Shown: positions 44,150-54,168 of the stretch, one piece after another
Layout: every line of letters starts with the position of its first letter
How positions within the stretch are numbered: the first letter of the stretch is position 1
Translations under genes and position numbers: made by a program
The notes under the pieces: generated by a model
Database searches by the model: none
The model's input: the letters and a program-made list of their open reading frames with translations, nothing else
Told to the model about the DNA's origin: nothing
NCBI RefSeq assembly: GCF_000830005.1
Contig: NZ_CP010407.1
Coordinates: 1,827,001 to 1,891,000, forward strand
DNA length: 64,000 bases
Direction of reading: 5' to 3'
Origin: Streptomyces vietnamensis
GTDB taxonomy: Bacteria; Actinomycetota; Actinomycetes; Streptomycetales; Streptomycetaceae

Positions 44150-44422
44150 CTAGTGGCGCGTGCCGAAGAGCGAGCTGCGCAGGCGCCGGAGCGGAGCGAA
44201 GAGGGAGACCCGCGCGCTGCGGCTGCGGTGACCGTGCACCGGCACCTCACGCGTACGCGTCGTCAGTTCCCGCATGAGGAGCGTCGCCTCGGCCACCTCG
44301 CGCTGGGGCACGGCGGGACCGCCGAGCACCGCGAGATGGCGGTCGAGCCGCGAACTGGTCGCGCTGCTCCCGCAGGTGATGGCAGGCACTCGCGGCCTGC
44401 TGCGCATTGCTATCTGTTCCAT
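44150..44422 (-). CDS. Small basic protein of unknown function
   Basis: A 90-residue protein. It has no recognised domain. Arg and Ser are abundant, with a short hydrophobic middle (LAVLGGPAVPQREVAEATLLMREL) and a basic C-terminus (APLRRLRSSLFGTRH). I start it at ATG 44422, which has GGAGTG at proper spacing; a longer frame up to 44668 translates to noise. Converges on the CoA-transferase. Codon bias supports it being real. Confidence 0.6.
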   Translation of the reverse strand: MEQIAMRSRPRVPAITCGSSATSSRLDRHLAVLGGPAVPQREVAEATLLMRELTTRTREVPVHGHRSRSARVSLFAPLRRLRSSLFGTRH

Positions 44423-44744
44423 GTCACTCCCCACCCGTACAAGGGCACCCGACCCGGGCAGGTTAACCCTATCGCCCCATCGCGACACCCGTGTATCCCG
44501 GCGGCGGGATTCACCGCACTCGTACGGGGGTTGACGGTGACTGTCCGAATCCATCTGATTCCAGGGCGAGTTGGACAGCGCTCGAACACCTGCCGAACCA
44601 TCACGAACCATCCTGCACCCCGGACCGTCACCCGCGGACACGAGAGCGTGTGTGATCTCCACCACCAAGATCGTCCGGACCGTCCGCCGAGGGGACCCGC
44701 GCAGGACAGGAGCCGTGCGGACGCCCCTCGGCTACCGTGGATCC
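44423..44744. other. Divergent promoter region
   Basis: This 322-base gap separates the small basic protein (minus) from the pseudokinase (plus). It is less GC-rich than its surroundings. A TTGACG box occurs at 44531-44536 with a poor TCTGAT 17 bases on. I see no gene or strong repeat. Confidence 0.45.
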
Positions 44745-45689
44745 ATGACGGTGATCGCGGGTCGTTACCGGCTGCTCGACGTCCTCGCCGAGGGGGCGAC
44801 GGGCACCGTCTGGCGCGCCCTGGACGAGACGGACCGCCAGGAGGTGGCCCTCAAGGAGTTCCGGACTCCGGCCGGACTGCCGGCGGACGAGGTGCCCCTG
44901 CTGTACGCGCGGCGGGAGCGCGAGGCGCGGGCCGCCGCCCGGATCTCCCACCCCTCCGTCGTACGGGTCCTCGGCGTGGTCACCGAGGACGGCCGGCCCT
45001 GGGTCGTGACGGAGCTGGTCCGGGGCCTCACGCTCGCCGAGACCCTCGACGCCGGCGGTCCGCTGCCCGCGCGGGAGGCCGCGCGCGTCGGTGCCGAGGT
45101 CCTCGCCGGTCTGCGGGCCGCCCGGGAGGCGGGCGTACCGCACCGGGGCGTGACACCGGGACAGGTGCTCCTCGCGAACGACGGGCGGATCGTGGTCACC
45201 GGCTTCGGCGGCGCGCCGGACGACGGCACGGACGCGGAGGCGGACCTGCGCGCCCTCGGGGCGCTCCTGGAGGTGGCGGCGGACGACCGGTCCGGGCCGC
45301 TGGGCGCCGTGATCGACCGGCTCGCCGGCGACGGGCCTTCCGTGACGGCCGATCAGGTCGAGCGCGAGCTGCGCCGGGTGGCGGCGGGCGGTGCGCCGAG
45401 GACCGGGGAGGCACCGGTGGAGGCTTCGGCCCCGCCCCGCACGGACCGGGGCGACGAGGCCGACACCGGGACGTCGCCCGCGCCGTCCCGGCCGCCGGGG
45501 CCGCCACGGGCAGCGCCCCGCCGGGGGCCCGTCCTGGTGGCCGGGATCGTCGGGGCGCTGCTGATCGCGGGCGTGTTGACGTATCAGGCGGTACGGGACG
45601 ACGGACCGGATACCGGGCCCGGCCCCGGCGGTGTCACGAGCACCGCTCCGGTCGGGCCCGGCGACGGTCCGGCTACAGCACCCCGTTGA
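44745..45689 (+). CDS. Membrane-anchored Ser/Thr protein pseudokinase
   Basis: A 314-residue Hanks-type kinase homologue lacking catalytic residues. The glycine loop (AEGATGTVWRAL) and the ATP-binding lysine (VALKEF) are present, but the catalytic loop reads HRGVTPGQVLLAND instead of HRDxKPxN, and the DFG motif reads TGFGGA. The proton acceptor, catalytic-loop lysine and metal-binding Asp are therefore all replaced. A Pro-rich linker leads to a membrane segment (VLVAGIVGALLIAGVLTYQAV in part, near 265-285) and a short outside tail without PASTA repeats. It may be a scaffold or ATP-binding signal sensor. The 3' end overlaps the convergent lipase gene by 17 bases. Confidence 0.82.
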   Translation: MTVIAGRYRLLDVLAEGATGTVWRALDETDRQEVALKEFRTPAGLPADEVPLLYARREREARAAARISHPSVVRVLGVVTEDGRPWVVTELVRGLTLAETLDAGGPLPAREAARVGAEVLAGLRAAREAGVPHRGVTPGQVLLANDGRIVVTGFGGAPDDGTDAEADLRALGALLEVAADDRSGPLGAVIDRLAGDGPSVTADQVERELRRVAAGGAPRTGEAPVEASAPPRTDRGDEADTGTSPAPSRPPGPPRAAPRRGPVLVAGIVGALLIAGVLTYQAVRDDGPDTGPGPGGVTSTAPVGPGDGPATAPR

Positions 45690-46479
45690 GCGAGGGCAGG
45701 TAGCCGCCGGACTGTCCGGCGGCGGTCGGGTGGTACGACTCGCCGATGTTGAGCCAGTTGACGCTGTGCAGCCAGGACGAGCTCGAGCAGATCTCGTGTC
45801 CGGTGAAGGCGGGGACGACACTGGCGAAGGCGAAGCCGTGGTCGGCAGCGCGCTTGGCGGTGGCCGCGTTGAGGTAGTCGGAGGCGTTGTTGATGGCGCT
45901 GCGCTCGTTCTCGCTCAGGCCGGCGATGCAGCCGCCGTTCAGCTGGTAGAAGCGCGGGTAGCCGAGGACGACGACGTGGGCGGCGGGCGCCTTGCTCCGG
46001 ATGGCGTCGTAGACGGAGTCGAGCTTGCCGGGGAGCGTGGTGTCCACGTAGGCCTTGGCCTGATTCACGCGGTTGATGCAGGTGGCCTCGGACTGCAGCA
46101 CACAGGTCGTCATGACGTCGGCGAAACCGGCGTCATTTCCCCCGATCGTGATGGAGACCAGGTCGGTGGCGGCCGAGAGGGGGCCGAGCTGATTCGCGGT
46201 CACATCACCCGTTCGGGCGCCCGAGCAGGCGGTGAAGGCGAACGAGGAGGGGGCGTTCGCGTTCTTCCACAGGACCGGATACGCCTTCGTGGAGCGCTTG
46301 CAGTCGCCGCTGGCACTGTCGTAACTCCCGGAGCCCACACCGGAGGAGTACGAGTCTCCCAGGGCCACGTAGTCGAGTGCGGCGGTTTCGGCCGCCTGGG
46401 CCGCGCCCGCCCCGGTGAGGGTGAGGACGGCGCCGAGTAGGAGCGAGGACGAGAGAGCGGCAAAACGGGACAGTCTCAT
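45673..46479 (-). CDS. Secreted SGNH/GDSL-family lipase/esterase
   Basis: A 268-residue exported lipid esterase. The signal peptide is residues 1-30 (GAGAAQAAET). Catalytic blocks are YVALGDSYSSGVG (nucleophile Ser), ITIGGNDAGF (oxyanion Gly/Asn), and SYHPTAAGQ (His), in the pattern of the Streptomyces scabies esterase and S. rimosus lipase. Six cysteines fit the three conserved disulfides of that group. AGGGAGG precedes the ATG at 46479. An 11-base palindrome CTACCAGGTAG lies 29-39 bases upstream. Confidence 0.93.
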   Translation of the reverse strand: MRLSRFAALSSSLLLGAVLTLTGAGAAQAAETAALDYVALGDSYSSGVGSGSYDSASGDCKRSTKAYPVLWKNANAPSSFAFTACSGARTGDVTANQLGPLSAATDLVSITIGGNDAGFADVMTTCVLQSEATCINRVNQAKAYVDTTLPGKLDSVYDAIRSKAPAAHVVVLGYPRFYQLNGGCIAGLSENERSAINNASDYLNAATAKRAADHGFAFASVVPAFTGHEICSSSSWLHSVNWLNIGESYHPTAAGQSGGYLPSLNGVL

Positions 46480-46668
46480 GGAACCTCCCTGTAGCAGGAT
46501 CTCTGCGCTACCAGGTAGTAGCATCGGATCCGCCCCTCCGGAAGTGTCCATGTCAAAAGTGGGGGCGAACTGAACCTGACCCTCCGTCAAGGACCGTCGA
46601 AATTCGGCCAACCGGGCCACCCGCAAAACCCCGTGCGCCACCCCGTCGCTTGCCCGATCATGGGCGTC

Positions 46669-47790
46669 ATGTCCGACACCCCCGCCGTACCGCCCGCCCC
46701 GCGGCAGCCGACGACCGCGTCGCTGCCCGTCATCGTCAACCTCGACGACAGCGACTCGCCGGGGGACGTCCTGGACGCGCTGTTCCTCGACCGCTTCGCG
46801 ACCGGGGAGCAACCGCACGCGCACAGCACCACCCTGGACCGGGCGAAGCCCGACGCGACGCTGCTCCCCGAGGGGGCGCGGGTGCTGCGGGCGGCGAAGG
46901 ACGACGACCGCAGTTCGGTGCTCGCCGAGGGCGAGGGCTGGACGATCCTCTCCTCCCGCTGGAACCGGCGCGCGGACGTGACCGTCACGGCGACCGACCC
47001 GGAGCTGGCGAAGCGGATCCTCGCCGAGGCCACGGACGGGGCGAAGGACGAGCCCGAGCCGGAGCCCGAGGACGTCACGATGGGGTTCTGGTACGTGGCT
47101 CCGCAGCGCGGCCCGCGCCGGATGACCCGCCGGATCAGCGCCGGGACCTGGGAGGAGGTCCGGTCCAACTACTCGGCGCCGGTGGCCGCGTCGATGGACC
47201 GGCTGATGAAGGTGACCCCGGAGGACATCAGCGGCCGGCTCCTGCTGCTCCACGGCCCGCCGGGCACGGGCAAGACCTCGGCGCTGCGGACGCTGGCCCG
47301 GGCCTGGCAGGACTGGTGCCAGGTGGACTGCGTGCTCGACCCGGAGCGGCTCTTCAACGACATCGGCTATCTGATGGACATCGCCATCGGCGAGGACGAC
47401 GGCACGTCGAAGGAGCGCTGGCGGCTGCTGCTCCTGGAGGACTGCGACGAACTGATCCGCGGCGGGGCGAAGCACACGGCGGGGCAGGCCCTGTCGCGGC
47501 TGCTCAACCTGACGGACGGGCTGCTCGGCCAGGGGCGCAACGTCCTGGTCGGGGTCACCACCAACGAGGACCTGGAGCGGTTGCATCCGGCGGTGGTCCG
47601 GCCGGGCCGCTGCCTGGCCCGCATCGAGGTCGGACCCCTGAGCCGGGCCGAGTCGGTGGAGTGGCTCGGCCGCGAGGAGGACGTGCCGCGCGAGGGCGCG
47701 ACGCTGGCGGAGCTGTTCGCACTGCGCCGCGGCACGCCCTCGGCGGACCTCCCGGAGCCCCGCACGGCGGGGGCGGGGCTGTACTTGTAA
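46669..47790 (+). CDS. AAA-family ATPase with an N-terminal DUF5925-like domain
   Basis: A 373-residue cytoplasmic ATPase. The N-terminal 160 residues (LPVIVNLDDSDSPGDVLDALFLDRF in part) form a conserved actinobacterial domain I place tentatively in DUF5925; the C-terminal half is an AAA core with Walker A HGPPGTGKTSAL, Walker B LLLLEDCDELI, a sensor VTTNEDLERLHPAVVRPGRC with the arginine finger. It resembles BCS1/CDC48-like remodelling ATPases. The start may be ATG 46660 or 46669; neither has a strong Shine-Dalgarno sequence. Its role is unknown. Confidence 0.82.
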   Translation: MSDTPAVPPAPRQPTTASLPVIVNLDDSDSPGDVLDALFLDRFATGEQPHAHSTTLDRAKPDATLLPEGARVLRAAKDDDRSSVLAEGEGWTILSSRWNRRADVTVTATDPELAKRILAEATDGAKDEPEPEPEDVTMGFWYVAPQRGPRRMTRRISAGTWEEVRSNYSAPVAASMDRLMKVTPEDISGRLLLLHGPPGTGKTSALRTLARAWQDWCQVDCVLDPERLFNDIGYLMDIAIGEDDGTSKERWRLLLLEDCDELIRGGAKHTAGQALSRLLNLTDGLLGQGRNVLVGVTTNEDLERLHPAVVRPGRCLARIEVGPLSRAESVEWLGREEDVPREGATLAELFALRRGTPSADLPEPRTAGAGLYL

Positions 47791-47807
47791 GGCCCGGAGA
47801 AGAGGCC

Positions 47808-48182
47808 TCAGCTGTCGTACGCCGCCCGCAGCGCCTCGTTCAGCGCCGCCTCCGCGGCCTCGCGGCTGAGGCCCAGACGACGGGCCTCCTCGGCGAACTG
47901 GGCGGCGGCGGTGGCGGCCCGGCGGGTCGCCGCGTCACCGGCGGCGGCGACGAAGGTGCCGTGACGCCCGCGCGTCTCGATGACTCCGTCCGCCTCCAGT
48001 GCCTTGTACGCCTTGGCGACCGTGTTCGCGGCGAGGCCCAGCTGCTCCGCGAGCCCTCGTACCGTCGGCAGCTTGTATCCGACCGGCAGTCTGCCCGATC
48101 GGGCCCGCTCCGAGATCTGGGCCCGGAGTTGTTCGTAGGGAGCGGTGGTGGATCCGTGGTCCACAGCGATGGTGAGTGTCAC
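47808..48182 (-). CDS. GntR-family regulator, short YtrA type
   Basis: A 124-residue repressor with an N-terminal GntR winged helix (APYEQLRAQISERARSGRLPVG, then LAEQLGLAANTVAKAYKALE) and a short helical tail in place of a ligand domain, as in YtrA-subfamily regulators. These often control ABC exporters, but no such operon is adjacent. The start is GTG 48182. It is convergent with the AAA ATPase gene (17-base gap) and divergent from the acetyltransferase. Confidence 0.88.
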   Translation of the reverse strand: MTLTIAVDHGSTTAPYEQLRAQISERARSGRLPVGYKLPTVRGLAEQLGLAANTVAKAYKALEADGVIETRGRHGTFVAAAGDAATRRAATAAAQFAEEARRLGLSREAAEAALNEALRAAYDS

Positions 48183-48256
48183 CCCGCCGATTCTGCCCCC
48201 ACCCCGCGGGAAAATGGGAGGCGGCGGTGCGTCCCGCGCCCGTAGCGTGCCACCCC

Positions 48257-49180
48257 ATGACTGTGATCGTCCGTGATGTACGGGCCCCGGACGCCGAGGG
48301 CTTCGCCCGGGTGCGCCGGGCAGCGCTGCCGTTCATGCTCGCGACCGCCGAGCAGCTCGCCTTCGACTGGGCGCACGCCCACCCCGACAGCCACTACCGC
48401 CCGCTGGTCGCCGTGACCGAAGAGGGCGGGATCGTCGGGACCGCCCAGGTGGGCATCGCGCACGACGCCCCGAGGCCCGGGATCGGCTACGCGAACGTGT
48501 ACGTGGACCCCGCGCACCAGGGACTCGGCGCGGGCACGCTGCTGCTGCGCACCGCCGAGGAGTACCTGGCCGAGCGGGGAGCTCGGACCGTGTACAGCTG
48601 GGCCCTGGACGAGCCGGCGAACCACGCCTGGGCCGAGCGGCGGGGGTACTCCTCCAGCCGCAGCGCGCACTTCCTCCGGCTCGACCTGACGAAGGCCGGG
48701 CTGCCGCCGCTCCAGGACCCGCCGGCCGGTGTCGAGCTGCGCACGGCCGAGGACTTCGCGGCCGATCCCCGTCCTCTGTTCGAGCTGGACGCGGTGACGA
48801 CGGCGGACGAGCCGGGGGACGTGGGCGCGGAGCTGGACGACTACGCGCACTGGCGGGAGACCACCTGGGAGCATCCACTGCTCGACCGGGCGCTGACGAC
48901 GGTCGCGGTGGTCGACGGGGTGCCGGCGGCGTTCAGCGCGGCGCAGACGGACGGTCTCGGCCGGTACTCCTCGGGGATGACCGGCACGGCGCCCGCGTAC
49001 CGCGGCCGCGGGCTCGCGAAGCTCGCCAAGAACGCCTCGCTGCACCGGGCCAGGGCGGCGGGCTGCACGGAGGCGTTCACGGGGAACGACGCCGGCAACG
49101 GGCCGATGCTGGCGATCAACAAGTGGTTCGGTTACGAGATCAGTGCGACGGAGGTGCGGTATGTCCGGACGATCGGTTGA
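48257..49180 (+). CDS. GNAT N-acetyltransferase with two GNAT folds
   Basis: A 307-residue protein with two tandem acetyltransferase domains. The first (1-150) has the acetyl-CoA loop in YVDPAHQGLGAGTLLL (Q-x-x-G-x-G/A). The second (about 160-307) has TAPAYRGRGLAKLAKNASL and GNDAGNGPMLAINKWFGYE. Double-GNAT proteins of this kind include mycothiol synthase-like and antibiotic acetyltransferases; the substrate is unknown. The ATG at 48257 is chosen over upstream frame extension. It overlaps the DUF402 gene by 20 bases. Confidence 0.88.
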   Translation: MTVIVRDVRAPDAEGFARVRRAALPFMLATAEQLAFDWAHAHPDSHYRPLVAVTEEGGIVGTAQVGIAHDAPRPGIGYANVYVDPAHQGLGAGTLLLRTAEEYLAERGARTVYSWALDEPANHAWAERRGYSSSRSAHFLRLDLTKAGLPPLQDPPAGVELRTAEDFAADPRPLFELDAVTTADEPGDVGAELDDYAHWRETTWEHPLLDRALTTVAVVDGVPAAFSAAQTDGLGRYSSGMTGTAPAYRGRGLAKLAKNASLHRARAAGCTEAFTGNDAGNGPMLAINKWFGYEISATEVRYVRTIG

Positions 49181-49636
49181 GATCACCCTGACGAAGGCGG
49201 GCAGGACGAAGATCCGCTACCCGGCCGAGGTGCTGACGGAGGAGGGCGCCCGGCTGTCGGTGCGTGCCCCGTGGGCGGCCGAGGGGGTGCGGGACTTCGG
49301 CTTCGTGCGGTTCGAGCCGGGTGACGTGTTCGTGGAGCACTACTGGCGCGACCGCTGGTTCACGGTCAAGGAGGTGTGGTCGGGCGACGGCGCCCTGAAG
49401 GGCTGGTACTGCGACATCACCCGGCCGGCCGTGATCGACGGTTCCGGGGTGGTGGTCGAGGACCTGGACCTGGACCTGTGGGTGTCGGCGGACGGCAGCG
49501 AGGTGCTGCGGCTCGACGAGGACGAGTTCGCGGCGAGCGGCCTCGCCGCCTCCGACCCGGAGGCGGCGGCCCGTGCCGTGGTGGCCCTCGACGAGCTGGA
49601 GCTGCTCGGCCGGGAGGGCCTGATCGAGCTGCTCGG

Positions 49637-49640
<4 letters not shown>
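49161..49640 (+). CDS. DUF402 protein, probable nucleotide phosphatase
   Basis: A 159-residue protein of the DUF402 (FomD/Ntdp-like) family. The signature lies in KGWYCDITRPAVID and DLDLDLWVSADGSEVLRLDEDEF, whose acidic residues bind divalent metal in nucleoside di/triphosphatases of this family. I start at ATG 49161, which has GGAGG six bases upstream and overlaps the acetyltransferase end by 20 bases. Its stop codon lies in a 19-base tandem repeat. Confidence 0.85.
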
Positions 49641-50252
<612 letters not shown>

Positions 50253-51743
50253 TCAGTGCGGGGCGCGCCGGGCGGTCACCCTCCTCACCAGCGGCCAGGC
50301 GAGCAGCAGCAGGACGACCGTGTAGACGGTGACCGAGAACGGCGTGTTCAGCAGGCCGGTCAGGGAGCCGTCGCTGATCTGGAGGGCGCGGCGCAGCTGC
50401 TGTTCGGCGGCCGGGCCGAGGATGACGCCGATGACCGCCGGAAGGACCGGAAGGCCGTAGCGCCGCATCCCGAGTCCAATCAGGCCGATGACGAGCAGCA
50501 CGACCAGGTCGAGGGCCTCGCCGCCCACCGCGTACGCGCCGACGGCGGCGAAGAAGAGGATGCCGGCGTACAGGTACGGGCGCGGGATGCGCAGCAGCTT
50601 GGCCCAGACGGGCGCGAGCGGCAGGTTGAGCGCGAGCAGCAGCACCATGCCGACGAACAGCGAGGCGATGAGGCCCCACACCAGCTCGGGCTCCCGCTCG
50701 AAGAGCAGCGGTCCCGGCTGGATGCCGTACTGCTGGAACGCGGCCAGCATCACGGCCGCGACGGCCGTCGTGGGCAGCCCGAGGGTCAGCATGGAGACGA
50801 GCGTGCCGGCGGCGGAGGCCGAGGCCGCCGATTCGGGTCCGGCCACGCCCTCGATGGCGCCCCTGCCGAACTGGTCCTTGTGCTTCGAGAGCCGCTTCTC
50901 CGTGACGTACGAGAGGAAGGTCGGGATCTCCGCGCCGCCGGCCGGGATCGCGCCGAACGGGAAGCCGATGAGGGGACCGCGCAGCCAGGACTTCCAGGTG
51001 CGCCGTACGTCGTCCTTGCCGAGCCAGGGGCGGCCGACCGGGATGGCCTCGCCCGAGGTGCGGCGCAGGTGCGCGGCGACCCACAGGGCCTCGCCGATCG
51101 CGAAGAGGCCGACCGCGACGATGACGACGTCGATGCCGTCGGCGAGCTGGAGCGAGCCGAAGGTGAGGCGCTGCTGCCCGGTCATCTGGTCGAGGCCGAC
51201 CAGGCCGATGGTGAGGCCGATGAGCAGCGAGGCGAGGCCGCGGATGCGGGAGGAGCCGAGGACGGAGGTCACCGCGATGAAGGCGAGGACCATGAGGGCG
51301 AGGTAGTCGGGGGCGCCGATGTCGACGGCGAGCGCGGCGACGGTCGGGGCGAGGACGACGAGCAGGATCGTGCCGATCATGCCGCCGGCGAAGTGGCCGA
51401 TGGCGGCGGCCGCGAGGGCCTGTGCGCCGCGCCCGGACTTGGCCATCGGATTGCCCTCGATGGCGGCGACGACGGCCGCGCTCTCGCCGGGGGTGTTGAG
51501 GAGGATCGAGGTGGTGGAGCCACCGAACATGGCGCCGTAGTAGATGCCGGCGAACATGATGAACGCGCCGGTCGGTTCGAGTCCGTAGGTCACCGGGAGC
51601 AGCAGGGCGACGGCCATGGCGGGGCCGATGCCGGGCAGGACGCCGATGGCGGTGCCGAGGAGCACGCCGATGGCGGCCCACAGCAGGTTGATCGGGGTGA
51701 GGGCGGTCCCGAAGCCGTCGATGAGGGAGTTCAGGGAATCCAC
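50253..51743 (-). CDS. tctA: Tripartite tricarboxylate transporter, large membrane subunit TctA
   Basis: A 496-residue permease with about twelve membrane segments. Family marks are the N-terminal [44 protein letters not shown], the glycine-rich [15 protein letters not shown], and [19 protein letters not shown]. It starts at GTG 51743, three bases behind tctB. It works with TctB and the binding protein TctC to import citrate or a similar carboxylate using an ion gradient. Confidence 0.95.
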   Translation of the reverse strand: MDSLNSLIDGFGTALTPINLLWAAIGVLLGTAIGVLPGIGPAMAVALLLPVTYGLEPTGAFIMFAGIYYGAMFGGSTTSILLNTPGESAAVVAAIEGNPMAKSGRGAQALAAAAIGHFAGGMIGTILLVVLAPTVAALAVDIGAPDYLALMVLAFIAVTSVLGSSRIRGLASLLIGLTIGLVGLDQMTGQQRLTFGSLQLADGIDVVIVAVGLFAIGEALWVAAHLRRTSGEAIPVGRPWLGKDDVRRTWKSWLRGPLIGFPFGAIPAGGAEIPTFLSYVTEKRLSKHKDQFGRGAIEGVAGPESAASASAAGTLVSMLTLGLPTTAVAAVMLAAFQQYGIQPGPLLFEREPELVWGLIASLFVGMVLLLALNLPLAPVWAKLLRIPRPYLYAGILFFAAVGAYAVGGEALDLVVLLVIGLIGLGMRRYGLPVLPAVIGVILGPAAEQQLRRALQISDGSLTGLLNTPFSVTVYTVVLLLLAWPLVRRVTARRAPH

Positions 51744-51746
51744 GGG

Positions 51747-52277
51747 TCAGATCACTCCCATCAGCGGGCCGCCGGGCAGCGGGACGCCGAGCAGCCGGTC
51801 GAAGACGACGTAGGTGAGGAGGGAGAGGGCGGCCGCGATCAGCGGGGCGCGGGTGAGGTGGCGGCTGCCGAGGGCGTACGCCGCGCCCCAGAAGAGGAGG
51901 GCGCTGGCCACGGGGAAGCCGAGGGGGCCGATGAGGACGGCGAAGGCGAGGAAGACGCCGGCGAGGAGCAGGACGGTGCGCCAGTCGGCGGGTTCGGTCA
52001 GGTCGACGTCCTCGCCGCCCTCGGCCTGTCCCCGGCCGCCGCGCAGCACGTCGACGGTGAGGAGGACGGCGACGACGAGGAGGCCGCAGCCGACGACGAG
52101 GGGGACGGTGGCGGGGCCGACGGGGCCGCGTCCGGAGACGTCGGCGTCGAGGGTGAGGGCGTCGGTGAGGACGAGGACGCCGAGGAGGAACAGCAGAGCG
52201 CCGACGCCGAGTTCGGACCGCCCGCGCAGCACGTTCTTCACGGTGGTCTTCGCGGTGGGCTTCACGGTGGTGGTCAC
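51747..52277 (-). CDS. tctB: Tripartite tricarboxylate transporter, small membrane subunit TctB
   Basis: A 176-residue protein with four membrane segments, matching TctB (RSELGVGALLFLLGVLVLTDAL; a GPLGFPVASALLFWGAAYALG segment near residue 125). The GTG at 52277 overlaps the tctC stop by four bases (GTGA). Ends three bases before tctA starts. Confidence 0.92.
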   Translation of the reverse strand: MTTTVKPTAKTTVKNVLRGRSELGVGALLFLLGVLVLTDALTLDADVSGRGPVGPATVPLVVGCGLLVVAVLLTVDVLRGGRGQAEGGEDVDLTEPADWRTVLLLAGVFLAFAVLIGPLGFPVASALLFWGAAYALGSRHLTRAPLIAAALSLLTYVVFDRLLGVPLPGGPLMGVI

Positions 52278-53257
52278 AGGCCGAGCTCCTTGAGGACGGA
52301 GCCGACCCGCCGGTCCTGCTCGGTGAGGAAGGTGCCGAACTCCGCGCCGGGCAGGAAGGCGTCGTTCCAGCCGTGGGTCTTCAGCGACTCGCGCCACTGC
52401 GGGGAGCCGTGCAGCTCGGTCACGAGGGTGACGAGCTTCTGGCGTTCGGCGTCGGAGAGGCCGGGCGGGGCGACGATGCCGCGCCAGTTGGTGAACTCGG
52501 TGTCGAGACCGGCCTCGCGGAGCGTGGGGGCGTCGAGGCCGGGGACCCGCTTCGGGCCGGTGACGGCGAGGAGGCGCAGCTCCCCCGCCTTGATCTGGTC
52601 GAGGTACTCGCCGACGCCGGAGACGCCGAAGCCGACCTTGTCGCCGAGGATCGAGGCGAGGAGCTCGCCGCCGCCGTCGAAGGGCACGTAGTTGACGTCC
52701 TTCGGCGCGATCCCGGCGGCCTGGGCCATCAGCATCGGGGCGAGGTGGTCGGGGCCGCCGGGCGAGGAGCCGCCGCCGACGGGCAGCTTGCCGGGGTCCT
52801 TCTTCCAGGCCGCGAGGAGCTCCTGGATGGTCTTGTACGGGGAGTCCTTGCCGACCACGACGATGTCCTGCTCCTCGGTGAGCCGGGCGATCGGGGTGGT
52901 GTCGGCGAGGGTCCTGGGCGTCTTGTTGGTGTGGACGGCGCCGACGACACCGAGGCCCATGGACATGGCGAGGCGGCCGTTGCCGCGCTCGCCGACGAGC
53001 CGGGTGAGGCCGACGGTGCCGCCCGCGCCGGGCAGGTTGAAGACCTCGACGTCGCCGGTGAGGCCGGCTTCCTCGGCGTTCTTCGCCGCGGTGCGGGCGG
53101 TGATGTCGTATCCGCCGCCGGGGGTGTTGGGGACCATGAAACGCAGGCCGGGTATCGCGGTGCCGGTGTCGGAGCCGGTGCCCGGGGTGAGCAGCGGTGG
53201 ACCGACGAGGACCAGGAGAGCCGCCCCGAGGAGGGCGAAGGGGGTGCGCAACCGCAC
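52274..53257 (-). CDS. tctC: Tripartite tricarboxylate transporter binding protein TctC
   Basis: A 327-residue exported solute-binding protein of the Bug/TctC family. An N-terminal hydrophobic signal (FALLGAALLVLVGPPLL) is followed by LRFMVPNTPGGGYDITAR, the conserved Bug loop that binds a carboxylate, VFNLPGAGGTVGLTRLVG, and SSPGGPDHLAPMLMA. It is the first gene of the tctCBA operon, starting at GTG 53257 with AGAGGCGG upstream. Expression is probably controlled by the divergent response regulator. Confidence 0.93.
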   Translation of the reverse strand: MRLRTPFALLGAALLVLVGPPLLTPGTGSDTGTAIPGLRFMVPNTPGGGYDITARTAAKNAEEAGLTGDVEVFNLPGAGGTVGLTRLVGERGNGRLAMSMGLGVVGAVHTNKTPRTLADTTPIARLTEEQDIVVVGKDSPYKTIQELLAAWKKDPGKLPVGGGSSPGGPDHLAPMLMAQAAGIAPKDVNYVPFDGGGELLASILGDKVGFGVSGVGEYLDQIKAGELRLLAVTGPKRVPGLDAPTLREAGLDTEFTNWRGIVAPPGLSDAERQKLVTLVTELHGSPQWRESLKTHGWNDAFLPGAEFGTFLTEQDRRVGSVLKELGL

Positions 53258-53390
53258 GTGTGCCGCCTCTCGTTCAGAGGGAAGGGGGGTGTGAGGTGGC
53301 CCACATGTTGCCCTCGCGTGAGGAAGCTGTCTCTCTTCCGCAATCAACGGACGTTGTGGTCGTTGTGGTCGGGACCTACCGTGGGTCGGC

Positions 53391-54059
53391 GTGACGAAGG
53401 TGCTGGTCGTGGACGACGACTTCATGGTCGCCAAGCTGCACTGCCGCTATGTGTCGGCGGTGGCGGGCTTCACCGTGGCCGGGGTCGCGCACAGCGGCAC
53501 GGAGGCGCTCCGCGCGGCCGAACGGCTCCGCCCCGACCTGGTGCTCCTCGACGTCTTCCTGCCCGACATGGACGGGGTCCGGGTGCTGCGGGAGCTGCGC
53601 GCGGCCGGGCTGGGCATGGACGCGCTCTTCATCACGGCGGCGCGGGACGTGGGCACGATCCGCTCGGCGCTGCGCGCCGGGGCCCTGCACTATCTGATCA
53701 AGCCGTTCACGCAGGCGGCGCTGCACGAGCAGCTGCGGCATGTCGCCTCCCTCCGCAGCCGCCTCGACGAGCTCGACGAGGCCCGGCAGGAGGACGTCGA
53801 CCAGATCTTCGGCACCCGCCCCCGCGGCTCCCGCGAACTCCCGAAGGGCCTCGCCGCGCACACGGCCGACCTGGTCGACTCCGTCCTGCGCGCCCACCCT
53901 GAGGGCCTGTCGGCGACGGAGTGCGCCGAACTGGGCTCCCTGTCCCGCGTGAGCGCCCGCCGCTACCTGGAGTACTTCGCGGAGACGGGCCGCGCGGAGG
54001 TCACGCTGCGGTACGGGGGGACGGGCCGCCCGGAGCGGCGGTACCGGCGGTTGGGCTAG
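53391..54059 (+). CDS. CitB/DcuR-family response regulator without adjacent kinase
   Basis: A 222-residue two-component regulator. The receiver domain (1-120) has VVDDDFMVAKLH, the phospho-acceptor Asp in LVLLDVFLPDMDG (D54-D55 area), FITAARD and YLIKPF. The C-terminal effector (about 155-222) has a helix-turn-helix LSATECAELGSLSRVSARRYLEYF as in CitB/DctR regulators of tricarboxylate uptake. It is divergent from tctCBA. The partner CitA-type histidine kinase, normally next to it, is absent from the window. The start is GTG 53391. Confidence 0.9.
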   Translation: MTKVLVVDDDFMVAKLHCRYVSAVAGFTVAGVAHSGTEALRAAERLRPDLVLLDVFLPDMDGVRVLRELRAAGLGMDALFITAARDVGTIRSALRAGALHYLIKPFTQAALHEQLRHVASLRSRLDELDEARQEDVDQIFGTRPRGSRELPKGLAAHTADLVDSVLRAHPEGLSATECAELGSLSRVSARRYLEYFAETGRAEVTLRYGGTGRPERRYRRLG

Positions 54060-54168
54060 CCGTTCCTCAGAGGGCTCTTTCCTCCGCCTTAACGGGGTCC
54101 TAAGGGCCGTCATCCGTGCTTCTTCCGGGGCTAGTTTGCGGGGCGTTCCCCCTCCGAAGGAGTACCCC

